Positions 9,561 to 20,446 of a DNA stretch of 64,000 nt are shown piece after piece. Under the pieces are notes generated by a model. The model searched no databases, was not told the DNA's origin, and saw nothing but the letters and a program-made list of their open reading frames with translations. This stretch comes from Notospermus geniculatus (taxonomy: Eukaryota; Nemertea; Pilidiophora; Heteronemertea; Lineidae): assembly GCA_002633025.1 (NCBI GenBank), contig NMRB01002069.1, forward strand, positions 3,637 through 67,636. The letters run 5' to 3'. Position 1 is the stretch's first letter; every line of letters begins with the position of its first letter. Made by a program: the position numbers and the translations under genes.

Positions 9561-11295
9561 TGGGGGAGGGTTTTCCCAGACTGGGTCACATCTTCGGTCT
9601 GCTTCTACTTAAGTACATGCAGTTTTATGATGGATACCAGTCCTCCGTCCATATTCATAAACAAGTCAAAGTGTGATACTTGTCTTGTTTTGTGTTGCAC
9701 GAAGGTGGAATTGGCTTATTCCAGGTGTAACTTAACGTTATAACATTAAGTTAATCCTGGAATCAGCCCAATTCCACCTTTATGCATACGGAGTATTAAT
9801 GCAGCCTCAGTCTTCCTTTGCTTGCAGTAAACTGCAAGCAAAGCAAGTTGCTTCCTTATTACTTCCGCCTGGTGCTCAATGAAGGGACCTTATGACATTT
9901 TATCGCCACGATGACCGGACAAGAAACTAGGGGCTGCGGCAACATAATCCTTTGCACGGATACTGACGATCAAGGCCAACGCGGCCATTGGTCAAAACTG
10001 GACTCTAATAACTTTATCGGGAGGCTGGGCATATATTGCTATCAATATCCGGGACTTCCGACGAAAGTAGAAAAACGGATGGTTATCTCAGTGCAGAGAA
10101 CTTACAACCGGCCACAATGCCTAGTGGTGCTGGATTGTAGGTTCTCATTTACCGAGTACACTAAATCGAGAAAAAGGCGATGTTTGCAATCCTTGTTTTA
10201 TTTAAACAAAAAGGAGAAAGTACAAAGTTGTACATCAAGTTCCCGACTGTGGTTTGCCGTGGCGTTTGTTACTCTGTCGGCTGATGTGTACCCATGTCGG
10301 TACCCAATTGAAAACTTAGGCCGTGTTTAGTTCACAACTTGCAAATAAACATACATGTAGGCCTACATATTAAGCACAATACAATGTATTTGTGCCCAAT
10401 ACAAAAATAAGGGGCTGGAACGCATGTCCTTCGAACCCGTCGATAGCCGATTCGTGGAGTTGACGCGCGCTTCCATGTCGATTCGGTACACACCAGTCAA
10501 TAGCCACCGAAGCAATCCGACAGGGAACAGTACTGAAAATGGGAGGAGAGAAATGTGAATGAATGGTGGAACAAATGACCTAGCCCGTCGCAAAACCCTT
10601 TACATCTACCCCTTGACACGGCGGACAAACCCCCGACGAATCCTATACAGATGTTTTCCCGCGACACCAAGGCCGAGTTCGATTGGAACCCAAGGAGGTT
10701 CAACTCGGTCGTGTCGAGTACAACTGGATAAATTCTTCGGGTAGCTACCTCTTTGACGTCATATTTGACCTAATTTGTCGCTCGGGTTCATCCCTCGATG
10801 GAATGAGTGCCCAACACTCGACACGCACGAGACAACATGGCGACCAACATCCAAAAAAATCTTCCAATTCGCAGATAATAGGTACTTTCGGCCAACAAAC
10901 CTCATATACAACTGTTTAGTAAGTTTATCATCTTTTGTACATGTACAAACAAATTGTGTGGTTTGTCATTTGGTTCCGACATGACTAGCAGTGCCATCTT
11001 TCCGCGCGGAACTCCCACTCGACATGCGCAGGCCTACTTCAAATTTGATCACGTGAAAAAATCTACTCTTACTCGACCCGGAGAGTTCCAGCTGAACTCC
11101 GCCCAAGATGTAACGCGGCAGCCAGCGGGAGGACCCCAGGGGGAAACTGGGTTAATACCCTGGGTAACCATATTTTCGCCGGGGGGTTCGGAGGAGCGTC
11201 TATCTAGATGAAATTTGTCAAGCTGGCACCTACTGGTAAATGCAAGGCAAGCTATCAAGTTGAACGTTTGATATGCTAAACGAGAACTTACCAGT

Positions 11296-11546
11296 TTAAG
11301 GTTTCATGCACCATACGTCGTACCGACCAGGAGTCCTGCAGGTCCTAAGGGCCAGGTCCTTGGGAAATCCTGCAGTGCCATCGGCCAACCATCCACAAAC
11401 CCACATTGTTGCACCATCCTCTGCCATTTTCCTGATGACGTCTTTTGTAGCAATCACCAGACCGTTTCTTTTACAAACGGAATTTGCATGGGATAGGCTG
11501 CCTATTTGATATTGTCGGTCTCGATATCTATAGATTGCAGCAGGAG
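11296..11546 (-). CDS. Link module B2, terminal exon
   Basis: The exon starts after a TTTCTTTTGCAG acceptor in phase 1 and runs 83 codons to TAA. The reading gives PAAIYRYRDRQYQIGSLSHA, then VCKRNGLVIATKDV, CGWLADGTAGFPKD and RYDVWCMKP. This is a compact complete Link module with four cysteines, missing the extra loop common in aggrecan-type modules. It follows A2 on the - strand and supplies the stop codon. A donor-like GTAAGT lies 7 bases past the stop, so the stop probably arose by mutation of a B3-type exon. Confidence 0.8.
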
Positions 11547-11587
11547 CTGCAAAAGAAATAAGCCAGCGTTAAAATTGGAAACGTGGC

Positions 11588-11940
11588 GTACACTGTTAAA
11601 AAATATCTGAATTTACAGCAGTATCGGTAAATTTGCTGTGAAATTCATTTCACTGCAAACTGCTGTTTTTTTTACTGGCAATTAACAGCACGATTACAGT
11701 TTCTCAGTTTTAAATATTCAGCATTTTTTGCAGAATTTATACCATTTTGCTCTCAAAATACAGCAATGACAGCAATGTTATAAATTCTGCAAAAAAGCTG
11801 TATTTAAAACTGAGAAACTAATCTTGCTGTTAATTTCCAGTAAAAAAACAGTTTCCATTAACATGAATTTTACAGCAACCATGCATGCAGTGAAAATTCT
11901 GCTGTACATTTACAGATATTAGACATTTTTAACAGTCTAC
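11588..11940. mobile_element. Palindromic MITE (ends ACTGTTAAAAA)
   Basis: The element is self-complementary over almost all its length: ACACTGTTAAAAAATATCTG at the left, TTTTTAACAGT at the right, with inner arms TTTCTCAGTTTTAAATA and TTTAAAACTGAGAAA. It lies in the intron between A2 and B2. The equivalent intron of unit 3 (13540-13563) has no such insert. A related element with CACTGTTAGAAAT ends is at 34356-34660. Confidence 0.8.
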
Positions 11941-12108
11941 AAGGCATCGGATGAACCAAGGGAACGATTAACGCTCGCGATTAACTGCCGGAAGCGTTTA
12001 AAAAAGGCCTATTCTAGGTCGAGTGACACAAACGGGTATTGGATATAAAAACCACCGCATGTGCTAGTGCAAAGTTAAAAGCGACGACCTTAATGAATAA
12101 GGACTTAC

Positions 12109-12369
12109 GTTCCTGCACCGAGCAAAATGCGCTGCCCGTTGTCATATCACACGTAACCAGTCGCCGATCGTTTCCACAACCTTTCCCAGGCTGAAGTGGC
12201 CTCACCAAAGAACCTTCGGCTGTGATCCATCCGCAGTTACAGGAGCCGAAACCGTCTTTCATAGCTCGCACGAGTAAGGACCGCGACACCAAGTATCTGT
12301 CGAGCTTCCTACAAGCACCAAACGCTTCTTTGTTACTTGTAAAGAAACCTGTAACTTCCTGAACGAGGT
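12109..12369 (-). CDS. Link module A2 exon
   Basis: This 261-base phase 1-1 exon has the same acceptor, donor and translation as A1. It carries AFGACRKLD, CNCGWITAEGSL, GKGCGND and SAFCSVQE. Its place between B3 (upstream on the - strand) and B2 (downstream) lets all four modules A3-B3-A2-B2 join in frame. No transmembrane segment or GPI-like tail follows, so the product would be secreted if a signal peptide exon exists above 15.1 kb. Confidence 0.78.
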
Positions 12370-12952
12370 CTGAAAAAAAAGATGACACCTAAGTATTCCA
12401 TTCTTTAGAAAGGGGTCCGACGCTTTTTTGCACACCCCTGCAACTTCATGATCCTTTCTGGGACACCGATGAAGGCACATGTTCACAATACCCTTCAGCA
12501 ACAGCCCAACGACTGGACCGAATCCAAGTTGGCGATACACCGGTAAAAGCATGCCAGCTGCGATAAACGTTTGAGTAGAAGACTGGCAGCAGCAGCAGCA
12601 GCAGTGCCGAGGTGATGCATATGCCTGGCGACAGGCACTATACTACATGTAATCCTACCATTGTAGGTGTGTACTTTATACCTACTTGGTCTTGGTACTG
12701 TGGACATGCCCTTGCCCGACGCAAGCTGCGAGCCTAGTAGCCGATTCAGGCTCAAATCAACGCCTCATCGTCCCATCACTAAACTAACTAGTATAGTACA
12801 AGGTACTGACGACCTGTCGTCAAAGCTGCCCACAAGGCGATAGGAGGCTTGCCCCACTGAATGAAGCCGTCTTCACGTTATGTTATAACCGCTACGAGAT
12901 GTCGCGCCTCGCCCGGCGCCAGCCACTGCGAGCTATGGCCTCGGCCACTAAC

Positions 12953-13160
12953 GCTGAATGGGTGAATGTCGTCCAGTCGTGATCCTACACACCGATTCCT
13001 AGCCCAAGCCCGTAATCCTAACCCCAACCCTGACCCTCAACCCTTGTCACTGACCCCTACCCTAATCCTAAACCTAGTCCTGACCCTAACCGTCAACGCT
13101 AACCACCCAACTCCGTAACCTGGGTACACTGGTTTAGACGACATTAACAGTTTGTGCGGC
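12953..13160. mobile_element. MITE with GCTGAA-type ends, 9-bp duplication and telomere-like core
   Basis: GCCACTAAC at 12944-12952 is repeated at 13161-13169, and tandem unit 1 keeps the single-copy empty site (CGGCCACTAACAAAAAGG near 9243). The ends are GCTGAATGGGTGAATGTCGTC and the complement of GACGACATTAACAGTTTG, related to the elements at 60594 and 61165. The core (about 13005-13110) is a degenerate run of CCTAACCC, CCTGACCC and CCTAATCC words resembling vertebrate-type telomere sequence. Confidence 0.85.
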
Positions 13161-13245
13161 GCCACTAACAAAAAGGCCAGCGCCGAAGTCTGAGCAACTT
13201 TGACCCCGTCAGATTTGGTGGGTGACCGGTGCATTCAGCAGTTAC

Positions 13246-13509
13246 CTTTCAATTTGCCGCCGGGCTTCATGCACCATACGTCGTACCGACCAGGAGTCCT
13301 GCAGGTCCTAAGGGCCAGGTCCTTGGGAAATCCTGCAGTGCCATCGGCCAACCATCCACAAACCCACATTGTTGCACCATCCGCGGCCATTTTCCCGATG
13401 ACGTCTTTTGTAGCGATCACCAGACCGTTTCCCTTACAAACGGAATTTGCATGGGATAGGCTGCCTATTTGATATTGTCGGTCTCGATATCTATAGATTG
13501 CAGCAGGAG
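13246..13509 (-). CDS. Link module B3 exon
   Basis: This 264-base exon is bounded by a TTTTGCAG acceptor and an AAAG|GTAACT donor, both phase 1. It encodes a full compact Link module: YRYRDRQYQIGSLSHANSVC, IATKDVIGKMAADGA, WVCGWLADGT and RYDVWCMKPGGKLKG. If the donor is not used, a TGA follows at 13235. Compared with B1 and B2 it has a longer tail after MKP and no premature stop, so it looks like the ancestral internal form. Confidence 0.78.
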
Positions 13510-13699
13510 CTGCAAAACAAATAACCTAGCGTTAAAGTTGGAAACGTGGCGTACTCAGGCATCGGATGAACCAAGGGAACGATTACTGCTCGCGATTAAA
13601 GGCCTGTATCCACTTGTCCGGGTTCCGCTGCGGTTTGCCGCGCCGGGATTTTTTCACAGGGTTTGGATAATCCTTCGATGGTTTAACAATACATGTCGT

Positions 13700-14641
13700 G
13701 TAATGCCTGGCTTTCACTGACGCTACGAATGTCCCGAATCGCCCCGAATCTGAAAGTTGTCGGGTTCGCAGATAATTCTCAAACGATTCTTGCAGTTCCT
13801 AAATGATTCTTAGTTGATTCCTGAACATTCGTACTGTTCGCGTGAGTTTTTGTTTGTCAAAAACTTTCGTGGGAGCGTTCACGAATTCCACGACACAAAT
13901 TCAACTACGAAATACAAATTCAAAGAATCATGTAAGAATTGTACGAATAAGGTACGACTCACTTACGAATATTCGTGGCCGATTCGTGATAGATCCGTAC
14001 TTGATTCATAAATACATTCGGGACATTCGTGCCTGTTTCGGGATGTTTTCGGCGTGGGTCCACAAATTTGAGGGAGACACGAATGGCCAAGAATAGCCCA
14101 GAATGCAAAAGAATCCACTACGAGGCTGTTACGGACGATAAGAAAGGGTTGCGAAGTGTTTACGATCTCTACGAATTTGAAATTCGTGGAATTCGTGAAC
14201 CGTCCCACGAAAGTTTTTGACAAGCAAAAACTTTCGTGGCGGCTCGACGAACTCACACGAACTGTACGAATGTTTTAGGAATCAACCAAGAATCATTTAA
14301 GAACTGCAAGGAACGTTTGAGAATTATCTACGAATCGGACAACTTTCTGATTCGGGACATTCGTAGCGTCAGTGAAAGTGGGACATCATGGGCCCACGCG
14401 GAAAACAGGCACGAATGTCTCGAATGTATTTACGAATCAAGTACGAATCGGGCAGGAGTATCCGTGAGTGATCGTGCCTTTTGTTCGTACAATTCTTACA
14501 TGATTCTTTGAATTCGTACTTGTTTCTTAGCCCATTCTTGAAATTCGGCATATTTTTCAACCCGATTGGCCACGAATTGGGACAATTTAAGATTCGTGGC
14601 GATTCGGGACATTCGTAGCGATAGTGAAAGCCAGGCATTAC
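13700..14641. repeat. Large fold-back element made of ACGAAT/GATTCGT words
   Basis: TAATGCCTGGCTTTCACTGA at the left pairs with AGTGAAAGCCAGGCATTA at the right. Inner arms (CAAAAACTTTCGTGG at 13856 and 14225) also pair. The interior is a patchwork of ACGAAT, GATTC and GGGACATTCGTAGCG words. It lies in the intron between Link exons A3 and B3. Open frames inside are by-products of the word bias. Confidence 0.8.
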
Positions 14642-14838
14642 ATTGTCCCAATGCCTGTGAAAATCTCTCCCGCACCGCAAACCGTTGTAGTGGTTACAGG
14701 CCTTAACTGCTGAAAGCGATAAAAAAGGCCTATTCTAGGTCCAGAGTGACACAAACGGGTATTAGATATAAAAACCACCGCACCGATGTGCGAGTGCAAA
14801 GTTAAAAGCGACGACCTTGCGAATGAATAAGGACTTAC

Positions 14839-15099
14839 GTTCCTGCACCGAGCAAAATGCGCTGCCCGTTGTCGTATCACACGTAACCAGTCGCCGATCG
14901 TTTCCACAACCTTTCCCAGGCTGAAGTGGCCTCACCAAAGAACCTTCGGCTGTGATCCATCCGCAGTTACTGGAGTCGAAACCGTCTTTCATAGCTCGCT
15001 CGAGTAAGGACCGCGACACCAAGTATCTGTCGAGCTTCCTACAAGCACCAAATGCTTCTTTGATACTTGTAAATGGACCTTTAACTTCCCGAACGAGGT
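14839..15099 (-). CDS. Link module A3 exon, most upstream recognised exon
   Basis: A 261-base phase 1-1 exon (ATTCAG acceptor, AAC|GTAAGT donor). The module reads TSIKEAFGACRKLDRYLVSR, SSNCGWITAEGSLVRPL, GKGCGND and FCSVQE. It differs from A1/A2 at several residues, so this copy is older than the tandem duplication. Sequence upstream at 15120-15300 is also conserved above A1 and A2 but contains no convincing signal peptide exon. The 5' end of the gene is therefore unknown and could lie beyond 15.3 kb. Confidence 0.75.
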
Positions 15100-15427
15100 C
15101 TGAATAAAAAAATGAACGACGCACTATTAGTCCATTATTAGTATTCCATTCTTTAGAAAAGGGGCACGACGCTTTTTTGCACACCCCTGCAACTTCATGA
15201 TCCTTTCTCGGACACCGATAAGGCAAATGTTCGCACTACCCTTCAGCAAGAGCCATGACAGCTGAAGACTGAACCGAATCCAAGTTCGTGATACACCGGT
15301 ATTAAGCATGCATTGTAAATGTACCCACCTTCAGCCAGGCAAAGGCCCATCAAAGACGTCACTAGCAGCGAAAGCAAAGCGCGGTGTGTCATCGTCATTT
15401 CGTTTCACTGAAATGAAAAAAGTCATA

Positions 15428-15545
15428 GGGCCGTATTCTAGAAGCTTCCTTAAGTGTAAGGTCAACCTTAATCTATTGTGTTCTACCCTGCAAACAATAG
15501 CTAAAGGTCGACCTTACACTTAAGGAAGCTTCTAGAATACGGCCC
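15428..15545. repeat. Palindrome, GGGCCGTATTCTAGAAG ends
   Basis: GGGCCGTATTCTAGAAGCTT pairs perfectly with AAGCTTCTAGAATACGGCCC, and the inner TTAAGTGTAAGGTCAACCTT also pairs. It belongs by its ends to the shared-terminus palindrome set. Confidence 0.85.
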
Positions 15546-15618
15546 TTTGTTGAAGACCAATGTTCTTGAATATCACCGCCCAGTTTACGCCGACCAGTAG
15601 GCGGGACCGAAAACCGAT

Positions 15619-15733
15619 CCAGGAGCCATGTTCCCGAAGCAATCGTTAGGTTAACGATGTCGTTAAAACTGGGAAAATGCATAGCGTAACGACATCGTTA
15701 ACCTAACGACGGCTTCGGGAACATGGGTCCAGG
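15619..15733. repeat. Short palindrome (CCATGTTCCCGAAG)
   Basis: CCATGTTCCCGAAGCAATCG and GTTAGGTTAACGATGTCGTTA pair with their complements, leaving a loop of about 20 bases around AAAATGCATAGCG. Its ends differ from the GGGCCGTAT group. Confidence 0.8.
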
Positions 15734-17168
15734 TTGACGAGACTCGAGCATTTTCCACTCAGCACGGTGGACCGGCGACGAGTACCGGTATGAATGTACC
15801 GGGCAGCTCCGTGGCCACCGAGGAAAATCCGTCTGTCAACAGGTGTGCGCCTGCCTACCCGCTGTAGTGCTTGCCAGGACGGTCTCCGATGAAATCGGTA
15901 AATCAGCAGTCAACTTACCTCTCCGCAGATGAACTGTGAACTGGCCGAATTGGGCCTCATGCTAAATTTATATAGATCATTCAATCTTGGTCCCATGCGT
16001 TCCATTTCAATAAGGCTGAGGTTCGAGGTCGGGAGCAAACAGCCCAGTTTGTAAGATTTTATTTGGTAGTCATTTCATCTGAATCAGGGGCCTTCGCAAT
16101 TCAGCGTGCAAGCAAGTCTATTGTAAGGCAGCCAGTGAACAATAGGGCATGCACAGCCAAACAACAGACTTGCTTGCAAGTTGCAAAGGCTTTGTCAGAA
16201 TGGGTCCTGATGGAATCAAACGGCCGTTTGGAGTGACGTACGTACATGTAAGTGTCAGGCAGGTCGGTCAAAATGACACGGTTTTTGGCGTAATCTCGGG
16301 AGTACGATTGTAGGGCCTACCCTCATCTTGTCGTGATGATGACGGAGTGATGTTACTTTTCAGTGCCGAACTCAGGTCATTGTCTGAGCGTATTTTCTGT
16401 TCCTTTCAAAACAATTGACCTAGAAATAGCCCTGCCAATTCACCCCACTGCATTGCATCCTTGTAGGCCTCTACAAGGGAGGGAGTTTGTAATAGACAAG
16501 CGTTTTGATGACACGTAGGCCTCTTGGGTCAAAGCGAAAAGTACAAGGCGAACAGGTGCATGAAAAATTCATTTGGTACATGTAATGTAAAAGAATGGGC
16601 ACTTTGGTGTCTTGGTGTACGCAGAAAAACAATCACGCAGGCTAGGTTTAGCTGACACGCGGATTGCGGAACGCGGAAAATGCAATGCATTTTCGTATAC
16701 AACATATCGTTCCGCCGGGGATTCCGCGTCCCTATACCGCATTCCGGATGTCTGGTAAACGCACCTTTAGTTTTAAAGAGGATCGAGTTTGGAGTTTGTT
16801 GTGTGCATGTGGAAGAGTGACAGAGGGACGACACGGAAATAGCCAGTATCGGGAATGTACACTCATGGAAAAAGTAAGTGGACCGCAGTTTTTAAATCTC
16901 CAACCCAATGCAGTACATAAAATAGACAGCTTGCGAAATTAGTGGCCGCCATCTTTTTTTTAAAGATTTTGCCGTTGCTTGTTTTTTTTCAGTGGGAGTT
17001 TGCACTTTCAGAGGCGTTCAAAAAAAGAAAGGTCATACAGCAAGCCATTAGAACTGCATGAAGTTATTTTAGCAAGCAAGCAGCGAATAAAATATACTCG
17101 AAAAATATTTGAAAAGTCCGAAAATTCGGCTAATTTTTCCAAAAAATGGCGACCGCTAGAGACAGATT
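15734..17168. other. No gene recognised; minor inverted repeats
   Basis: Two short imperfect hairpins are visible: one around 16090-16200 (GCAAGCAAGTCT / AGACTTGCTTGC) and one around 16658-16757 (GCGGATTGCGGAACGCGG against TTCCGCGT.. and CCGCATTCCGG). Open stretches at 16529-16942 on both strands overlap the second hairpin and have no domain signal. Confidence 0.4.
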
Positions 17169-18157
17169 GCCAAAGTCGGCCATGTTGGACCAAAAGGCAA
17201 TAACAAACACTGAATGTACAGTGAATGTACACCATGTTTTAAAACCTGCAAAAACATAAAACTCTCATGAAAAGTTACAAAATGAACACCTCCTCAGCAG
17301 TGCTACATGTGTGATGAGCCACGCCCAGGCCCAAATGTTTGCAGATATTTCGCACAATTTGAAAGACTTTCATTATGCCCTTTTAAAGCCAAACCTCGGC
17401 TCCAGGTCTGTTGGTCCTATCCCACAGTGTGAAACCATGATGGTTCACAAACCTGGACCCAAGGTTGCTTAAAGCGCCACGCTATGCATCCAACTGAATT
17501 TCGTGACCCCGTCGTAGTGCATCTCATTTACGGTGACCTCGTTCATAGCATTATACACACGGTCGATGTACACCATTTACACACAGAGCTAATTCATGGT
17601 GGCGAGGTTGATCATGATCTTGTCAATGCATGCTCTACAAGACTGTTCAAATCTATCGATTTGAATGATGTAAGTTACCAATTAGGTATTCTGTGTGTTC
17701 TTACACACAAACGAATGAGTTGAAGCATGTGTACCTTACCTGATGAAGGGTTATTCACGCTATAACACCACGTTGAACTTGTCAAGTGGTGAAGCTATGG
17801 CTGCCATGATATAGTATTAGTCCAGCCTCGGTGTTATCACTGGCTATATACGGCTGGACAGGGGACCAGTCATATCGAGGTGTGGAGGGAGAAAGAGTCA
17901 CCGAACGCATATAGTCGGGCTTTAAGCAACAAAAGTCGGTTTTTTCTTTTCTGAATTAATATTTTACGAAAAATAAGCCAAGGCTCAGTGCATATTAATG
18001 TTATGTTACTGATGGTTATGTTATGTGACACATTTCCATGGCAAGTTTTTATGTTTTTGCAGATTTTACAAGATGCTGTACATCAATGGTGTACATTTGC
18101 TGTACATCCAGTGTTTGTTATTGCCTTTTGGTCCAGCATGGCCGACTTTGGCAATCT
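17169..18157. mobile_element. TIR element with a second insertion inside
   Basis: The ends CCAAAGTCGGCCATG..GGACCAAAAGGCAATAAC pair across the element, followed inside by AACAAACACTGAATGTACAG at the left and its complement at the right. The left half (to about 17472, CAAACCTGGACCCAAGGTTG) and the right half (from about 17927, CAACAAAAGTC) are contiguous in the copies at 18617 and 27119. The 450 bases between are therefore a later insertion. That insert is unrecognised. Confidence 0.8.
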
Positions 18158-18208
18158 GTCTATTATCGCAAACTGTCTATTTGCATGATTTCACTCAAAA
18201 TTTTATAT

Positions 18209-18354
18209 TAAAGCAAGGTTCATTGGCACGCGGAATTGGTCCGACTCAGATCCGTAAAAAATCTATCAAATCTTCAGCGTTGTCATATCCGGAAAAGTAG
18301 GAGCAAACGGACTTGAAACGGACCGGATCCGTGTGCCAATGCACCTTGCTTTAA
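18209..18354. repeat. Palindrome family AAGCAAGGTTCATTGG
   Basis: TTAAAGCAAGGTTCATTGGC at the left pairs with GCCAATGCACCTTGCTTTAA at the right, with GGATCCGT words in the inner arm. Two further copies begin the long repeats at 54367 and 63302. Confidence 0.8.
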
Positions 18355-18616
18355 ACATCCTGCGAAAGTTGGCCATTACAGCTCAGAAGGGATAAACATT
18401 AACCTCGACCTAGGGAGCCGAGTGCATTTGTACACCTGGCTCCTGTGCTTACCGTCTGTACAATGCGCTAGGCCCAAGGTTTTTTACCCCTTCTGGCCTG
18501 TCATTGGTCATGGCCGACTTTCGCAGAATGTGATTTGGGGGCATTTTTATCGAACTTATTTTGCCCATGCTTGCAACACCTTTGACAGAGTCCCTTGAAA
18601 TCAATTTTCGCAGATG

Positions 18617-19112
18617 GTGTAAACAAACACTGAATGTACAGTGAATGTACACCATTGATGCACAGCATGTTTTAAAACCTGCAATTTCACAAAACTTCTG
18701 TGAAAAGTTCCAAAATAAACACCTGCTCAGCAATGCTACATATGAAGATATTTCACACAAAAAATTTTAAAAGACTTTTATCATGCCCTGTTTAGGACAA
18801 ACCTCAGCTCCAGGTTTCCAGGCTCCTATGCCACAGTGTGAAACATGATGATTCATAAACCTGGACCCAAGGTTGGGTAGGCAACAAAAGTCTGTTTTTT
18901 CTTTTCTGAATTACTGTTTTACGAAAAGTAAGCCAAGGCTCAGTGCATATTAATGTTATATTGCTGACGGTTATGTTATGCGAGACATTTTCAAGGCAAG
19001 TTTTATGTTTTTGCAGATTTTAAAACATGCTGTACATCAGTGGTGTACATTCACTGTACATTCAGTGTTTGTTATTACCCTCTGGGAAAAAATGGCCGAC
19101 CTTGGCAAGGTA
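18617..19112. mobile_element. TIR element, same family as 17169 and 27119
   Basis: AACAAACACTGAATGTACAG with TGAATGTACACCATTGATG opens the element and the complement closes it (GTACATTCAGTGTTTGTTA). The interior matches the other copies (CCAAGGCTCAGTGCATATTAA, AACCTGGACCCAAGGTTG). No long open frame. Confidence 0.8.
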
Positions 19113-19905
19113 TCTATTGAAGAAGCTGTTCTCAAGTTATGGAGCAGAATGAAGTTGTGGGGCCTCGTTCTGGATAAACCGTATGGGTGACTTTCCGAAA
19201 AAAACCATCACAAATGGACTGGTGCAACAAATCCCGGTGGCGTTAATTTAATTTCATTTATTTTATTTTTTTGACACGGACAGAGAATACATTAGATGAA
19301 TGGCTATGATAACAAAGTCTTACATAAAACATATGTGTGGCGGTCTAGGAAAACCCGTCGGATGTCGCGTTTGAGGAAAGTGTTAATGGCCTTGGTGAAC
19401 CCGCACATTTCAATAGCCGAAACGTACCACGTAACAGGTGAACAATAGCAGTTCAATGCACAGGCAATCTACCAACCCTTGTTGATCACTCAGCGACTTC
19501 CGACGGGTTATCCCACACCGCCACACATTAAAACATTCATTGCACAAACTCTATAAACTAGCCTGTCCAAAGGGCGAACCCAGCACCAAATTAAAGGCAA
19601 TTGAGGGCGCCCAAGTACTACACTTAAATTGAATAAAAAGTAAAATTCTGACAAACGATAGTATAATACACGTATAATGTAAAACAGATTTCACAAAAGT
19701 ATGAGCTTATGTCATGTAGCACCACTGAAGTCTTTTAACTAAAACTACCAGAAACACGTCTCTTTTGTTATCTAAACAAAACCGCATTGTTTCTAGAAGA
19801 AAAAAGCTAAATACTGTACACGATGAGCTGATATATCGCGGGTATTCCAAAGGTCTGAGAGCCAATTGTTCTTGAATCATTCTCTTGCTGGGATTCATTG
19901 AGTTG
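19078..19905. repeat. Diverged segmental duplicate of 27641-28150
   Basis: Matching blocks include GGACTGGTGCAACAAATCC, CACTGAAGTCTTTTAACT and AAACCGCATTGTTTC, in the same order and orientation as at 27.6-28.1 kb. The copy here is interrupted at about 19240-19700. Confidence 0.75.
19240..19700 (-). mobile_element. Probable 3' end of a LINE-type retroelement
   Basis: On the - strand the segment ends with TCTAATGTATTCTCTGTCCG followed by an A-rich AAATAAAATAAATG tail, a style common for non-LTR retrotransposon 3' ends. It is absent from the duplicate at 27.9 kb. No reverse transcriptase frame is present, so it would be a 5'-truncated copy. The assignment rests on end style only. Confidence 0.4.
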
Positions 19906-20446
19906 GCCATACAATCACGAGAGCTACCGTAGCCGTCGATTCACATTTTAGCTCGAAAACTCGTTGAGAAAGTCACTTAAAAGTGGCATGCTTCCATGTG
20001 AAATAATCTGATTTGACGATCGATTCTGACCACAACACTTGTTTTTCGCCATCTAACTTTCGCTGTGGGCTACCCGTCGAGGGTTTTTCGAAAAACCCTC
20101 GACGTATTGCCGCCATTTTTCGAATCGATTCGCGAGGATTTTTGCTCACTGTGACCAGTAGAGTGTAATTCACGGCTTCATTTTCAGCAGGTTTGTAGAT
20201 AAAATTGTCACACACACGTCTGTACTTGTCTTTTCTCTGCAAATTGCCTATGAGCCGCGTAATTTGCCTTTGAAAACATCGATGAAGTCGAGGGTTTTTT
20301 CACCCGCCACATTTTCTGCAAAGAGGGTGATTCACATTTTTATAGTTCTCGTCCCAGGAAGGGTGTCGCGGTAAACCATTTTGAGATTTGGGGCACTCAC
20401 GGCCGTGTCTGAGATTGGGGGCACTCACGGCCGAGGTTGAAGTGAC

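Larger units (their letters stand above)
9570..13220. repeat. Tandem duplication unit 2 carrying the 3' half of a Link-domain gene
   Basis: This is the paralogous unit to 6208-9308. It lacks the palindrome of 6427-6543 but carries two insertions: an inverted-repeat element at 11588-11940 and a telomere-word MITE at 12953-13160. The left half (9900-11290) keeps open stretches on both strands, but none shows a recognisable domain, and the pairwise indels are not multiples of three. Confidence 0.9.

Noticed and set aside
9911-10330. 139-codon + strand open frame in tandem unit 2
   Set aside because: The near-identical unit 1 is frameshifted at the same place, and no motif is recognisable. Likely chance.
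13005-13110. True interstitial telomere from chromosome fusion
   Set aside because: The array lies inside a MITE with a 9-bp target duplication and an empty paralogous site.
15127-15309. Signal-peptide exon for the Link gene
   Set aside because: The hydrophobic stretch (FSLQLSWLLL) is weak, and the homologous sequence above A1 and A2 reads differently, so it is probably intron.
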